Shown piece after piece: positions 38,068 through 45,868 of a DNA stretch of 64,000 nucleotides. Location: contig NZ_PDZR01000001.1 of the NCBI RefSeq assembly GCF_002891535.1, positions 124,001-188,000 on the forward strand, written 5' to 3'. Origin of the DNA: Methylocella silvestris. GTDB taxonomy: Bacteria > Pseudomonadota > Alphaproteobacteria > Rhizobiales > Beijerinckiaceae. A program made the position numbers and the translations under genes. The notes below the pieces were generated by a model. The model ran no database searches. It was not told where the DNA came from and saw nothing but the letters and a program-made list of their open reading frames with translations. Every line of letters starts with the position of its first letter. Positions within the stretch are counted from its first letter, which is position 1.

Positions 38068-38805
38068 TCAGGCGGGAAACGTCTTATCGGGAAAGTCACA
38101 GAGATCGACGATAAGGCAACGCCCGCATTCGGGTTTGCGCGCCTTGCACACATACCGGCCATGCAGGATCAGCCAGTGATGCGCGTGGTGCTTGAAGGCG
38201 TCCGGAATGACGCGTTCGAGGCCGAGCTCGACTTCCAGCGGGGTCTTGCCTTTCGCCAGCGGGATGCGGTTCGAGACGCGAAAAATATGCGTGTCGACGG
38301 CGATCGTCGCCGCGCCGAAGGCGATGTTCATCACCACATTGGCCGTTTTCCGGCCGACGCCGGGCAGGGTTTCCAGCGCGGCCCGGTCGCGCGGGACTTC
38401 GCCGCCAAATCGTTCGACCAATTGGCGTGACGCTTCGATGACATGTTTCGCCTTGGTCCGGTAGAGGCCGATGGTCTTGATCATTTCGCGCAGCCGGTCT
38501 TCGCCGAGCGCCAGCATTTTTTGCGGGCTGTCGGCGAGCGCGAACAGGGCCTTGGTCGCCTTGTTGACGCCGACATCGGTCGCTTGCGCCGACAGCGTGA
38601 CGGCGACAAGCAAAGTGTAGGGATTGCTATAATCCAGTTCGCCTTCCGGATGAGGCGAGGCGGCTTCGAAACGGGCGAAAATCGCTTCGATGCGACTGGC
38701 CTGCGTCGCCGCCCGCGTTTTTGCGGCGGCCGGGGCGCCGCCAGCGGCCGGAGGGGCGGCCGCTGCGCGCGCGCCCGCGGATTTTGCCATGGTTCTTTTC
38801 GCCAT
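38068..38805 (-). CDS. nth: Endonuclease III
   Basis: Endonuclease III removes oxidised pyrimidines and nicks the abasic site. The 245-residue protein has the helix-hairpin-helix ETLPGVGRKTANVVMN with the catalytic lysine, the catalytic aspartate in AVDTHIFRVSNR, and the iron-sulfur cluster motif C-x6-C-x2-C-x5-C in CKARKPECGRCLIVDLC. A ~35-residue Ala-rich extension precedes the domain. I set the start at the ATG at 38805 (an ATG at 38790 is also possible), because the longer frame to 38907 would run into the divergent DUF2244 gene. Confidence 0.95.
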   Translation of the reverse strand: MAKRTMAKSAGARAAAAPPAAGGAPAAAKTRAATQASRIEAIFARFEAASPHPEGELDYSNPYTLLVAVTLSAQATDVGVNKATKALFALADSPQKMLALGEDRLREMIKTIGLYRTKAKHVIEASRQLVERFGGEVPRDRAALETLPGVGRKTANVVMNIAFGAATIAVDTHIFRVSNRIPLAKGKTPLEVELGLERVIPDAFKHHAHHWLILHGRYVCKARKPECGRCLIVDLCDFPDKTFPA

Positions 38806-38854
38806 CGGCGCGTTATAGTTTGGCAAGGAGCGAGAGAGAAGAGCCGCGTCCCCC

Positions 38855-39376
38855 ATGCCAACCGCCGAGTCCGCCATCCTCCCCAGCGACGTCGCCCTTT
38901 TCGCCACGCGGCTGCAGCCGCATCGCTCGCTTCGCGCCGCTCATTTCAGACTGCTTCTGATGGCTTTTCTAGGGGCCAATATTATCACCAGCCTGCCGTT
39001 TATTTTTCTGGGGGCCTGGCCGGTCGCCGGCTTCTGCGGCCTCGACGTCGCGCTGCTCTATGTCGCCTTCAAAGCAAATTTCCGCGCCGCGCGCGCTTAT
39101 GAAGATTTCGCGGTGACGCCGTTCGAGTTGTTTGTCGTCAAGGTGAGCGCGGCGGGCGAGCGGGCGGAGTGGCGCTTCAATCCCGCTTTCGTGCGGCTGG
39201 AGCGCGAGGAGCATGAGGAATTCGGCATATTGCGCCTGGCGCTCGTTTCGCGCGGCCTCAGCCTTGAGGTCGCGGATTTTCTTGGTCCCGCCGAGAAAGC
39301 GAATTTTGCCGGCGCTTTGGCGCGCGCGCTGGCGGAAGCCCGGCGCGGTCCGCGATATTCCTTAGATGGAAAATGA
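38855..39376 (+). CDS. DUF2244 domain membrane protein
   Basis: A 173-residue inner-membrane protein with two hydrophobic helices at about residues 34-70 (LLLMAFLGANIITSLPFIFLGAWPVAGFCGLDVALLYVAF) followed by a cytoplasmic domain with ARAYEDFAVTPFELFVVKVSAAGERAEWRFNPAFVRL. This is the DUF2244 layout, a PH-like small-domain family widespread in alphaproteobacteria, often near nth or cytochrome oxidase genes. Function is unknown. It starts 50 bases from the divergent nth start. Confidence 0.88.
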   Translation: MPTAESAILPSDVALFATRLQPHRSLRAAHFRLLLMAFLGANIITSLPFIFLGAWPVAGFCGLDVALLYVAFKANFRAARAYEDFAVTPFELFVVKVSAAGERAEWRFNPAFVRLEREEHEEFGILRLALVSRGLSLEVADFLGPAEKANFAGALARALAEARRGPRYSLDGK

Positions 39377-39711
39377 GATCGAGAAGGCCCGGCCGTTTCA
39401 ACCTGTGAAACGGCCGGCCAGACATGGCGGCGCCTGCTATTTAGAAACGAATCGGCGCGAACCGTCCGAAAGTCGCGAAGGCATCGAACCTCGCGTGCTG
39501 TCACTACACCTGTGGCGGGGCGTGTGCCTGACCCAAACACGTTAAGAAAACATAAAAAAGAATTGAAACCGCAGTAGTTTTGCAAGATCGGCGCGTCTCT
39601 GACGCCGGTTCGCAACTCTCCCGCGAAGAATGCTGCGCCGCGCCCGCGACTGCGGCGGATGTTCGACGGATAAAGCGCCGATCTTGGGCCGAGCAATGTT
39701 TCCCGCGGCGC
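39377..39711. other. Intergenic region between convergent genes
   Basis: About 335 bases with a strong hairpin next to the DUF2244 stop and an A-rich stretch around 39545-39565. I recognise no gene or RNA. Confidence 0.6.
39389..39417 (+). terminator. Hairpin terminator candidate after DUF2244 gene
   Basis: A 12-bp perfect stem (ccggccgtttca at 39389-39400 and tgaaacggccgg at 39406-39417) with a 5-base loop begins 12 bases after the stop codon. No T-tract follows, so termination would be atypical, but the position and stability suggest a 3' end. Confidence 0.6.
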
Positions 39712-40122
39712 CTATGGCTCCCTTCCGTAATTATAGCCGCGGTACAGCACTGGCGGCCCCGGAAAAATCAGCGAATCAGCGTAGAGGCCGCGCGACTGAC
39801 AGACCGCCGTGGCGCGAAAGCGGGCGGTATCGCCGACAAGATCAGCCTGCGGCATTGGCACAATGCTGCAACGCGGATCGACGGCGAAAGCATAGGGCGG
39901 AGGGGCCGGCGGCGGCGGAACAAGATAGGGCCGCGGCGCATAACCAAGGTCCGCCGCCGCGCAGGCGCCGGTGAGGACAAAAGCGCAGAGCCAGGATATG
40001 CCGAGGCCGGCGGCGGAACGCCCCGCGCGCGCCGCCAAACCTCGGACCTCGTCTGCGCGAGCCCGGCGCTCAACTGGCGCCGCCGCGTCCGCGCCACGGG
40101 CAGGCGCAGCCAATTGCTTCAT
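39712..40122 (-). CDS. Exported hypothetical protein
   Basis: A 136-residue protein of unknown function. From the ATG at 40122 (MKQLAAPARGADAAAP) there is a basic region, a hydrophobic export or anchor helix near residues 40-58 (GLGISWLCAFVLTGACAAA), a proline-rich stretch (RPYLVPPPPAPPPYAF) and a C-terminal domain with two cysteines (PRCSIVPM and AVCQSRGLY) that could form a disulfide, ending in PPVLYRGYNYGREP. The Cys pair and Tyr/Gly/Pro composition resemble small outer-envelope proteins of Rhizobiales. A longer frame to 40215 exists. Confidence 0.6.
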   Translation of the reverse strand: MKQLAAPARGADAAAPVERRARADEVRGLAARAGRSAAGLGISWLCAFVLTGACAAADLGYAPRPYLVPPPPAPPPYAFAVDPRCSIVPMPQADLVGDTARFRATAVCQSRGLYADSLIFPGPPVLYRGYNYGREP

Positions 40123-40284
40123 AAAGCTTCTCCCGCCAGGCAAGATGAGCCGAATCGCCCGGTCGCCAGCCTCAGGCGAGCCGGAGCGAATCGGCTGATC
40201 GCGATTCGCAAGCAATCATAGCCATGCGATCTTGCGGGAAGCAGGAAAAGCCAATCAATACGGGAAGATTACAAGTTTAAGTAT

Positions 40285-41004
40285 TCACTCTTTCACCTTC
40301 AGCCCTTTCAGGCTGGCGAAGACCGAATGCACGTCGACATCGTCCTCGACCTCTGCCGGCTTCGGCGCGGCCGCGCCGAAAACTTCGGCTTCCGTCCTTG
40401 GCTCCTCGCGATAGGGCGCGCGCGTCGTGGTCTCGGCCGGCAACAGCGTGTCGCCATGGCTCTCCTCGACATGCGGCCGGTCCTTGGCGGCGCGATTGAC
40501 CTCGAAATCGAGGTCAATCTGCGAGCAAAGTCCAAGCGTGACGGGGTCGGCCGGCGTCAGCGCGGCGGAATTCCAATGCGTGCGGCTGCGGATCGCCTGC
40601 AGGGTGGATTTGGTGGTGCCGGCGAGGCGCATGATCTGCGCGTCTTTCAATTCCGGATGATTGCGCACGAGCCACAAAATCGCGTTGGGGCGGTCCTGCC
40701 GGCGCGAAAGGGGAGTATAGCGCGCGCCGCGCTTGCGCGCCGGCTCCGGCAACCGCACCTTGGAGACGGCGAGCTGGAGTTGGCGGTTCTGATCCTTTTC
40801 CGCGGCGGCGATCTCCTCGCGCGTCAACTGGCCGGAGGTGATCGGATCGTGCCCCTTGATTCCGCTCGCGACCTCGCCGTCTGCGATGCCCTTGACCTCC
40901 AGCGGATGCAATTTGCAGAAATTGGCGATCTGATCGAAGGTCAGCGAGGTGTTCTCGACGAGCCACACGGCGGTTGCCTTGGGCATGAGCGGCGCGGTGT
41001 TCAT
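40285..41004 (-). CDS. trcR: DUF1013 family cell-cycle transcriptional regulator (TrcR)
   Basis: A 239-residue member of the DUF1013 family, restricted to alphaproteobacteria and named TrcR (cell cycle transcriptional regulator) in current annotation. It starts MNTAPLMPKATAVWLVENTSLTFDQIANFC, which looks like a helix-turn-helix, and has a second HTH-like stretch RPNAILWLVRNHPELKDAQIMRLAGTTKSTLQAIRSRTHWN. The C-terminal ~60 residues are acidic and less conserved. The family is conserved and nearly always single copy. It is transcribed alone on the minus strand. Confidence 0.88.
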   Translation of the reverse strand: MNTAPLMPKATAVWLVENTSLTFDQIANFCKLHPLEVKGIADGEVASGIKGHDPITSGQLTREEIAAAEKDQNRQLQLAVSKVRLPEPARKRGARYTPLSRRQDRPNAILWLVRNHPELKDAQIMRLAGTTKSTLQAIRSRTHWNSAALTPADPVTLGLCSQIDLDFEVNRAAKDRPHVEESHGDTLLPAETTTRAPYREEPRTEAEVFGAAAPKPAEVEDDVDVHSVFASLKGLKVKE

Positions 41005-41290
41005 GTTAGCTTCTCCTTTGCGCTCAAAACGGAAATTGCCCCAGACGGCGAAGAGGCGACGTCTGGAACGCCCGCCGCGCAGAGGCGAGGCTCACGAGAC
41101 GAAGCTCACGAGACGAGGCTGAACGTTAGCCATGACGGGAATTGCCGCAATATAGGCGCCCCCGACTGCGAAGGCAATCCGCTTGCTGCATTGAAGCGCT
41201 CGCGGCCGCCCGTTCCAGCCGCGCCGTTTGAAACAATTTACCGGCGCCGCGCTATGTCGTAACCCTGCTTCAAGGAGCTTTGCGCGTTCG

Positions 41291-41608
41291 ATGATCCGTT
41301 CCGTGCTGCAATTCATCGGCCTGTTTTCGCTCGCAAGCGCCTTCGCCGCCCTGATGATCGACGGCTGGCGCTCCTTTGCCGCCGGGCGCGTGCTGCTGAC
41401 TGAGGTCGGCGCCGCCGCCGCGGCTCTTGCGCCGTCGAAATTCGACGCCTTTCACCAAACGGTCGCGCGCCGGGCGCCGTCATGGCTCGAGCCCGCCCTC
41501 GACGCCTTTGGGCGGCTGCCGAGTTTTGTTTTGCTCGCGCTCATCGGCCTGATCGCTCTGTGGCTGGCGCAGAAGCCGAAACCGAAGATCGGCTATTCGA
41601 GCCGCTGA
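41291..41608 (+). CDS. Small inner-membrane protein, function unknown
   Basis: A 105-residue protein starting at the ATG at 41291 (MIRSVLQFIGLFSLASAFAALMIDG). It has an N-terminal helix, a ~45-residue loop predicted outside or inside the membrane (FAAGRVLLTEVGAAAAALAPSKFDAF and a WLEPALDAFGRLPSF segment), and a C-terminal helix (VLLALIGLIALWLA) ending in basic residues. Comparable two-helix proteins occur in other Rhizobiales. I cannot assign a role. A longer frame from 41228 lacks support. Confidence 0.68.
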   Translation: MIRSVLQFIGLFSLASAFAALMIDGWRSFAAGRVLLTEVGAAAAALAPSKFDAFHQTVARRAPSWLEPALDAFGRLPSFVLLALIGLIALWLAQKPKPKIGYSSR

Positions 41609-41864
41609 GGCGCCTTCACGCAATGCTGACGCTTTTGCATGTTTGGTGGACGTGCCGAAATGCCATATTTGCTTGTTATAAAACGTCTTTTCAATTAAAG
41701 CAGACGGCGGAATTGCGAAAAGCGGTCCGGCCGCGCGCGCGGAATTGATGAGAAATTAACGCAATTACGCAACTTTGACCCAGCCATAACCATTGTAGTT
41801 GAGCGTGGACGCCTCATCTGAGCGGGGCTGGCCGAAAGCGGCAAAATTTTCTGAAAGGAAAGGC

Positions 41865-42515
41865 ATGTTCCGCAAACTTCTGACCTTGCCCGCGGCCGCA
41901 GATGCGTTGCCGGGCCGGTTCGAGCCAATCAAGACAGCGGACAAGCATTTTGTGAATGGACGCCCAATCGCGCCGCCGTTTCCCGAGGGAATCGAGACCG
42001 CCCTGTTCGGGTTTGGCTGTTTTTGGGGGGCTGAGCGCAAGTTCTGGGAATTGGGCGAAGGAATTTATTCGACCGCTGTCGGCTATGCCGGCGGGGTGAC
42101 GCCCAATCCGACTTATGAGGAAGTGTGCTCCGGCCTCACCGGTCATAATGAGGTTGTGCTGGTCGCTTTCGATCCGAAAATCACCTCTTACGAACTCTTA
42201 TTGAAGAGTTTTTGGGAGAGTCATGACCCGACGCAGGGCATGCGGCAGGGAAATGACGTCGGCACCCAATATCGCTCCGGCGTTTATGTCGCCGACGCCG
42301 CGCAGCGCGCCACGGCGGTGGCGAGCCGCGACGCCTTCTCTCGCGCGCTGGCGCAAAAGGGCTATGGACCGATCACGACCGAAATCGTTGAGCGCCCGGC
42401 GTTCTATTATGCTGAGGGCTATCACCAGCAATATCTCGCCAAAAATCCGAACGGCTATTGCGGCCTGGGCGGCACAGGCGTGTGTTGCCCGATCGCGATC
42501 GGCGTCGCCGCTTGA
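41865..42515 (+). CDS. msrA: Peptide methionine (S)-S-oxide reductase MsrA
   Basis: MsrA repairs oxidised methionine (S-epimer) in proteins. The 216-residue protein has the catalytic Cys52 in [15 protein letters not shown], followed by [41 protein letters not shown] and [18 protein letters not shown] with resolving cysteines near the C-terminus (GVCCPI). The ATG at 41865 is preceded by AGGAAAGG, so it is preferred to an upstream ATG at 41799. The N-terminal ~40 residues belong to the longer MsrA subgroup. Confidence 0.96.
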   Translation: MFRKLLTLPAAADALPGRFEPIKTADKHFVNGRPIAPPFPEGIETALFGFGCFWGAERKFWELGEGIYSTAVGYAGGVTPNPTYEEVCSGLTGHNEVVLVAFDPKITSYELLLKSFWESHDPTQGMRQGNDVGTQYRSGVYVADAAQRATAVASRDAFSRALAQKGYGPITTEIVERPAFYYAEGYHQQYLAKNPNGYCGLGGTGVCCPIAIGVAA

Positions 42516-42662
42516 GCGAACATGCCGCTTTTTGTGGGAATGTCATCCGTCAACAGGGCGCAGGAAGGCGATTTTCCTAGCGCAACGTTTGTGTTATAAA
42601 AGTGGCGTAAAAGCGCCTTATTTTGGGCTGGCGCGATTTGCGTCGGGCGTTGGGAGCCATAG

Positions 42663-42911
42663 ATGAATTGTTTGCGAGTTTATGTCCTGGGCGCCGCCAT
42701 CTTCATGATGGCGGCCGGGGGTCTGGCCGCCAACCCACTCGCAGCTGCCCCTGATCAGGGGCTCGCCGCGCCGGCCGCCTATCCAGAGAGGCATGAGGCG
42801 CCCATTGTCCTCGGCCGCAGCGTCGGCGTGCGTCACAAGACCAAGATGCATCATGTCCGGCTGAAGCCGGACGAAATATTTTCCGATGAGGCGCCTTCTC
42901 AAAACGATTGA
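42663..42911 (+). CDS. Small exported hypothetical protein
   Basis: An 82-residue protein with a signal peptide (MNCLRVYVLGAAIFMMAAGGLAANPLAAA) and a short mature part containing ERHEAPIVLGRSVGVRHKTKMHHVRLKPDE. A GGGAG sequence precedes the ATG at 42663. No domain is recognised and no function can be given. It ends 38 bases from the convergent mepA stop. Confidence 0.55.
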   Translation: MNCLRVYVLGAAIFMMAAGGLAANPLAAAPDQGLAAPAAYPERHEAPIVLGRSVGVRHKTKMHHVRLKPDEIFSDEAPSQND

Positions 42912-42949
42912 GTCAGCGCAAATCCAGCTTTTCGCCGCTTCGCGCGGGG

Positions 42950-43870
42950 TTATTTCGCGTTCAGCACCATCCGGCACTCGGCGGGAAGCTGCGCCATTGT
43001 GATCGGTGGCTTGGGATGCGACGGCGCCGGCCGCGGATGCAGCACAGCGTCGGAGAACCAATAATCCAGCGAGGCGTCGCAGCCCTCGCCGGGGGGAACG
43101 GGATCCTGATCGCGGCAGGCCTCCTCCCCCGGAGGGCAGGCGAGGCGTATGTGGAAATGATAGTCGTGCCCGTAATAGGGGCGCACCTTGGTCAGCCATG
43201 AGCGGTTGCCGACGGCTTCGCGGCAGATCGCCTTCTTGATCGCCGCATTGACGAAAATGCGTTGCACCTGACTGTCCTGCGCCGCCGCCTTGATGACCGC
43301 AAGATGGTCGGGCGTCCATCGCGCCGGATCGACGTCGAGCCGGTCGGCGCGGACCACCATGGTCGCCGACATTTCCTCGCGTTCGGCTCGCGACAATTCG
43401 CGGCCGGGCATTGGCGTCAGCCATATATCGGCGTCGAGACCGATCTGATGCGAGGCGTGGCCCGTCAGCATGGGGCCGCCGCGCGGCTGCGACATGTCGC
43501 CGACGAGAATGCCCGGCCAGTTGCTGACGCGCGGAACCTTGCGCGCGAACTCTTCCAGAAACGCGATGAGTTTGGGGTGGCCCCAGTTGCGGTTGCGCGA
43601 CAGCCGCATCACCTGCCAGGCTGGGCCGTTGACCGCCAGATTGCGGCCGCCGGCAAGGCAACCGCGCGAATAAAAACCGATGGTGCGGGCGCGGAGCGGC
43701 GCCGGCCCATGCTCGCGGCCAAACAGTTCTTTCGCCGGAGTCGAAGGCGCGGAGGGGTTGACGAGCGGCGGCAAAACATTGGCGCCGAGCGTTCCCTTTT
43801 CCTGAGCCTCTACGGCGCGCGCCGCGGCCGTGCTCAGCAGCGCGGCCAGAACCAGGGACAGCAAACGCAT
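42950..43870 (-). CDS. mepA: Penicillin-insensitive murein endopeptidase MepA
   Basis: MepA is a periplasmic LAS-type (M74) zinc endopeptidase that cuts D-Ala-meso-DAP crosslinks in peptidoglycan. The 306-residue protein has a signal peptide (MRLLSLVLAALLSTAAARAVEAQ), the segment SIGFYSRGCLAGG-like IGFYSRGCLAGGRNL, the zinc site in LTGHASHQIGLDADIWL and the second site in YYGHDYHFHIRLACP. Paired cysteines in the C-terminal part fit periplasmic location. The ATG at 43870 follows GGAGG at good spacing, so it is chosen over 43906. Confidence 0.94.
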   Translation of the reverse strand: MRLLSLVLAALLSTAAARAVEAQEKGTLGANVLPPLVNPSAPSTPAKELFGREHGPAPLRARTIGFYSRGCLAGGRNLAVNGPAWQVMRLSRNRNWGHPKLIAFLEEFARKVPRVSNWPGILVGDMSQPRGGPMLTGHASHQIGLDADIWLTPMPGRELSRAEREEMSATMVVRADRLDVDPARWTPDHLAVIKAAAQDSQVQRIFVNAAIKKAICREAVGNRSWLTKVRPYYGHDYHFHIRLACPPGEEACRDQDPVPPGEGCDASLDYWFSDAVLHPRPAPSHPKPPITMAQLPAECRMVLNAK

Positions 43871-43936
43871 CTGGCCTCCTTCCGTCAGAGCCGGGTCCCA
43901 AGGCATGAGCCGGGACAGCGGCTTTGGGAGACCGTT

Positions 43937-43960
43937 CGGATCCCGCCAGAATGGGATCCG
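43937..43960 (-). terminator. Hairpin between ialB and mepA
   Basis: Arms cggatccc (43937-43944) and gggatccg (43953-43960) are perfect with an 8-base loop, 43 bases after the ialB stop on the minus strand. No T-tract is present, so a role in termination is uncertain. Confidence 0.4.
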
Positions 43961-44002
43961 AGGGTTAATCGATCGTTATAGCGAACGAAGCAACAGACCG
44001 CG

Positions 44003-44635
44003 TCAGCGTTTCGCCAGGGCGTCGAGCGCCTGGTCGAGCCCCTTTAACGACAAGATGATCTTGACGGCGTTGCCTCTGGGATCGGTGAAGGTGATCTGGG
44101 CCGGTTGCGGCCGGTTCCGAAACAGATGCAACTGGTCGTCGTTAAGCTCGATTTCCGAGAAACAGGCCGCCTGAATGCATGTTTTCAGCGGAATCTTGAG
44201 AGGGGGCTGCCCCGGATCGGCCAACACTTCAATGCCGGGCGCGATCGTTATATTGACGGGCACGAGAATGACGAGCCGGGTCGTCTTTTCGCCAGCTTTC
44301 TCGTCTTTCGACGCCGTTTTCTCCGCCGGTTTCTCGGCGGTCTGCTTGTCCTTGTCGGCCGTTTTGCCTGGCGCCGGCTTGTCCTTTTGAGCACTCGGCG
44401 GCTGAATATTGCGTCCGAACGCAACCTGGGCGATTGGCTCTGTCTGGCCCGGCGGGACGACAGAGGCGATGACCTCACAGGCCCATTCGCCGGGCGCTCC
44501 CTCGCCGCAGCGCAATTTCCAATCGCCGAAGGTGGCGACATTGTCCGCAGCAGATGCTGCAGGGCGCGCTTCCGCCATTGCCGCGCCGACGGAGACGACG
44601 AAAGCGAGCGCGGTGAGCGTTGATAATTTCCGCAT
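44003..44635 (-). CDS. IalB (invasion-associated locus B) family protein
   Basis: A 210-residue exported protein of the IalB family, named for Bartonella but present in most Rhizobiales with unclear function. It has a signal peptide (MRKLSTLTALAFVVSVGAAMAEA), the family segment FGDWKLRCGE...WACEV with a conserved cysteine pair, a long Lys/Ala/Glu-rich insert at about residues 80-112 that is not typical, then LVILVPVNITIAPGIEVLAD and KTCIQAACFSEIELNDD with a second cysteine pair. The ATG at 44635 begins the signal peptide and was preferred to 44758. Confidence 0.88.
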   Translation of the reverse strand: MRKLSTLTALAFVVSVGAAMAEARPAASAADNVATFGDWKLRCGEGAPGEWACEVIASVVPPGQTEPIAQVAFGRNIQPPSAQKDKPAPGKTADKDKQTAEKPAEKTASKDEKAGEKTTRLVILVPVNITIAPGIEVLADPGQPPLKIPLKTCIQAACFSEIELNDDQLHLFRNRPQPAQITFTDPRGNAVKIILSLKGLDQALDALAKR

Positions 44636-44862
44636 AGGACTGCCTTGCACCTGAGCTTTGCGCCGCGGATCACTAAAGACCCCGGCCCTCCCGATCGGTC
44701 CTTGCAGGACCGCTTGAACTTTTGCGGGTTCGCATCGACCCGCAAGGCCAGATATCACGGGCCGCGGTTCAGAAACAGGGGCCGCGCGCCGGGCAAAGCT
44801 TGCATTTCCTTTTCAGCGGCTGCGCCTTAGATGCTGTCTCTTTCCATGAGGAACCGCGCCGG

Positions 44863-45258
44863 ATGAAAATGCCAGAAGGCCCGAATAAACTTTTCATCGC
44901 CGCGGCCCTGGCCGGAGGTCTTGGCGCGGCGGGCGTAATCCTGTCGGCGGTCGGCGCGCACGCCGTCTCAAATCCGCTTCTTGCGACCGCGGCCAATTTT
45001 TTGCTCATTCATGCGCTCGCCATTTTGGCGTTGGCTGGAATCGGCCTCGCCGCTCCCGCGCGGGCGGGCGGTTTTCTCATCGCGGCGGCGCTGTTGTTTG
45101 TAGGCGCCTGCCTCTTTTGCGGCGATCTTGCTGCGAGGGCGCTGCGCGACGCGCGGCTGTTTCCGATGGCCGCTCCGATCGGCGGATCGCTGCTGATCTG
45201 CGGTTGGACCGCGATCAGTGTCGTCGCGCTGGCGGCTCTGCGGCCAAAACGCGGCTGA
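44863..45258 (+). CDS. DUF423 family small membrane protein
   Basis: A 131-residue protein with four hydrophobic helices, starting at the ATG at 44863 (MKMPEGPNKLFIAAALAGGLGAAGVILSAVGAHA). The GAxGVxLGAxGAHA-like N-terminus followed by LLIHALAILALAG, FCGDL and PIGGSLLICGWTA matches DUF423, a family of small inner-membrane proteins without known function. It overlaps nothing; the region to the divergent ialB start holds both promoters. Confidence 0.85.
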   Translation: MKMPEGPNKLFIAAALAGGLGAAGVILSAVGAHAVSNPLLATAANFLLIHALAILALAGIGLAAPARAGGFLIAAALLFVGACLFCGDLAARALRDARLFPMAAPIGGSLLICGWTAISVVALAALRPKRG

Positions 45259-45358
45259 AATCTGCTATTATGATGAACATCGGGTGATGAGGCCCGATTG
45301 TCTGGACATTGCCAAAGGCTCAAGGCAGAGTCAGGGTCAGCTGCAACCTGGGCTTAAG

Positions 45359-45730
45359 ATGACGCGCGCTGGCGAACCGCCATCGAAACGCATTCTGATC
45401 GTTGAGGACGAGCCCTTCGTCGCGCTTTCCCTTGTCGACACGCTCTTGGAACTCGGTTTCGACGTCGCCGCCTGCGTCGCCGATGTTCGCGCTGCGCTTG
45501 ACGTCATCGGGCGCGAGCATCTCGATGGCGCGCTGCTTGACGTCCGGCTCGGCTCGGAGCGCGTCGACCGCGTCGCTGAAATGCTGGACCAGCACGCATG
45601 CCCGTTCATTTTCACCACGGGGCTGGGACAGGCCGACATTCCGCCGGAATTTGCGGGCCGGGCCATCTTGCAAAAACCGTTTGGCACCGCCGCGCTCGTC
45701 TCGATGATCGACAGCGTCTTCGGACGTTAG
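45359..45730 (+). CDS. Single-domain response regulator
   Basis: A 123-residue stand-alone receiver domain. It has the acidic pair in RILIVEDEPFVAL, the phospho-accepting aspartate in LDGALLDVRLGSE, the switch threonine in FIFTTGLGQ and the lysine in ILQKPFG. Receivers of this type accept phosphate from HWE or hybrid kinases in alphaproteobacteria and pass it on or act as sinks. The ATG at 45359 gives just the receiver domain; ATG at 45287 would add a short basic tail. No kinase gene adjoins it. Confidence 0.9.
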   Translation: MTRAGEPPSKRILIVEDEPFVALSLVDTLLELGFDVAACVADVRAALDVIGREHLDGALLDVRLGSERVDRVAEMLDQHACPFIFTTGLGQADIPPEFAGRAILQKPFGTAALVSMIDSVFGR

Positions 45731-45868
45731 CGGTGGACCAAAGTTTTTGCGGGAAAGCGTTTATTTTTCTGTAGAATTGCGCGCGTCGGCATGGCGTTTG
45801 CTGCCTTGATCGCGACATAGTCCACAACGACAAGCAACATATCAGGCTCTTGCGCAAACCGGAGCTGG

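Noticed and set aside
42604-42624. Small hairpin followed by TTATTTT after msrA as a terminator
   Set aside because: The stem is only about 4 bp, too weak to call.
42618-43901. 427-codon minus-strand frame overlapping mepA
   Set aside because: It is a shifted frame of the same strand region; MepA has signal peptide and zinc motifs while this frame is Arg/Gly-rich without features.
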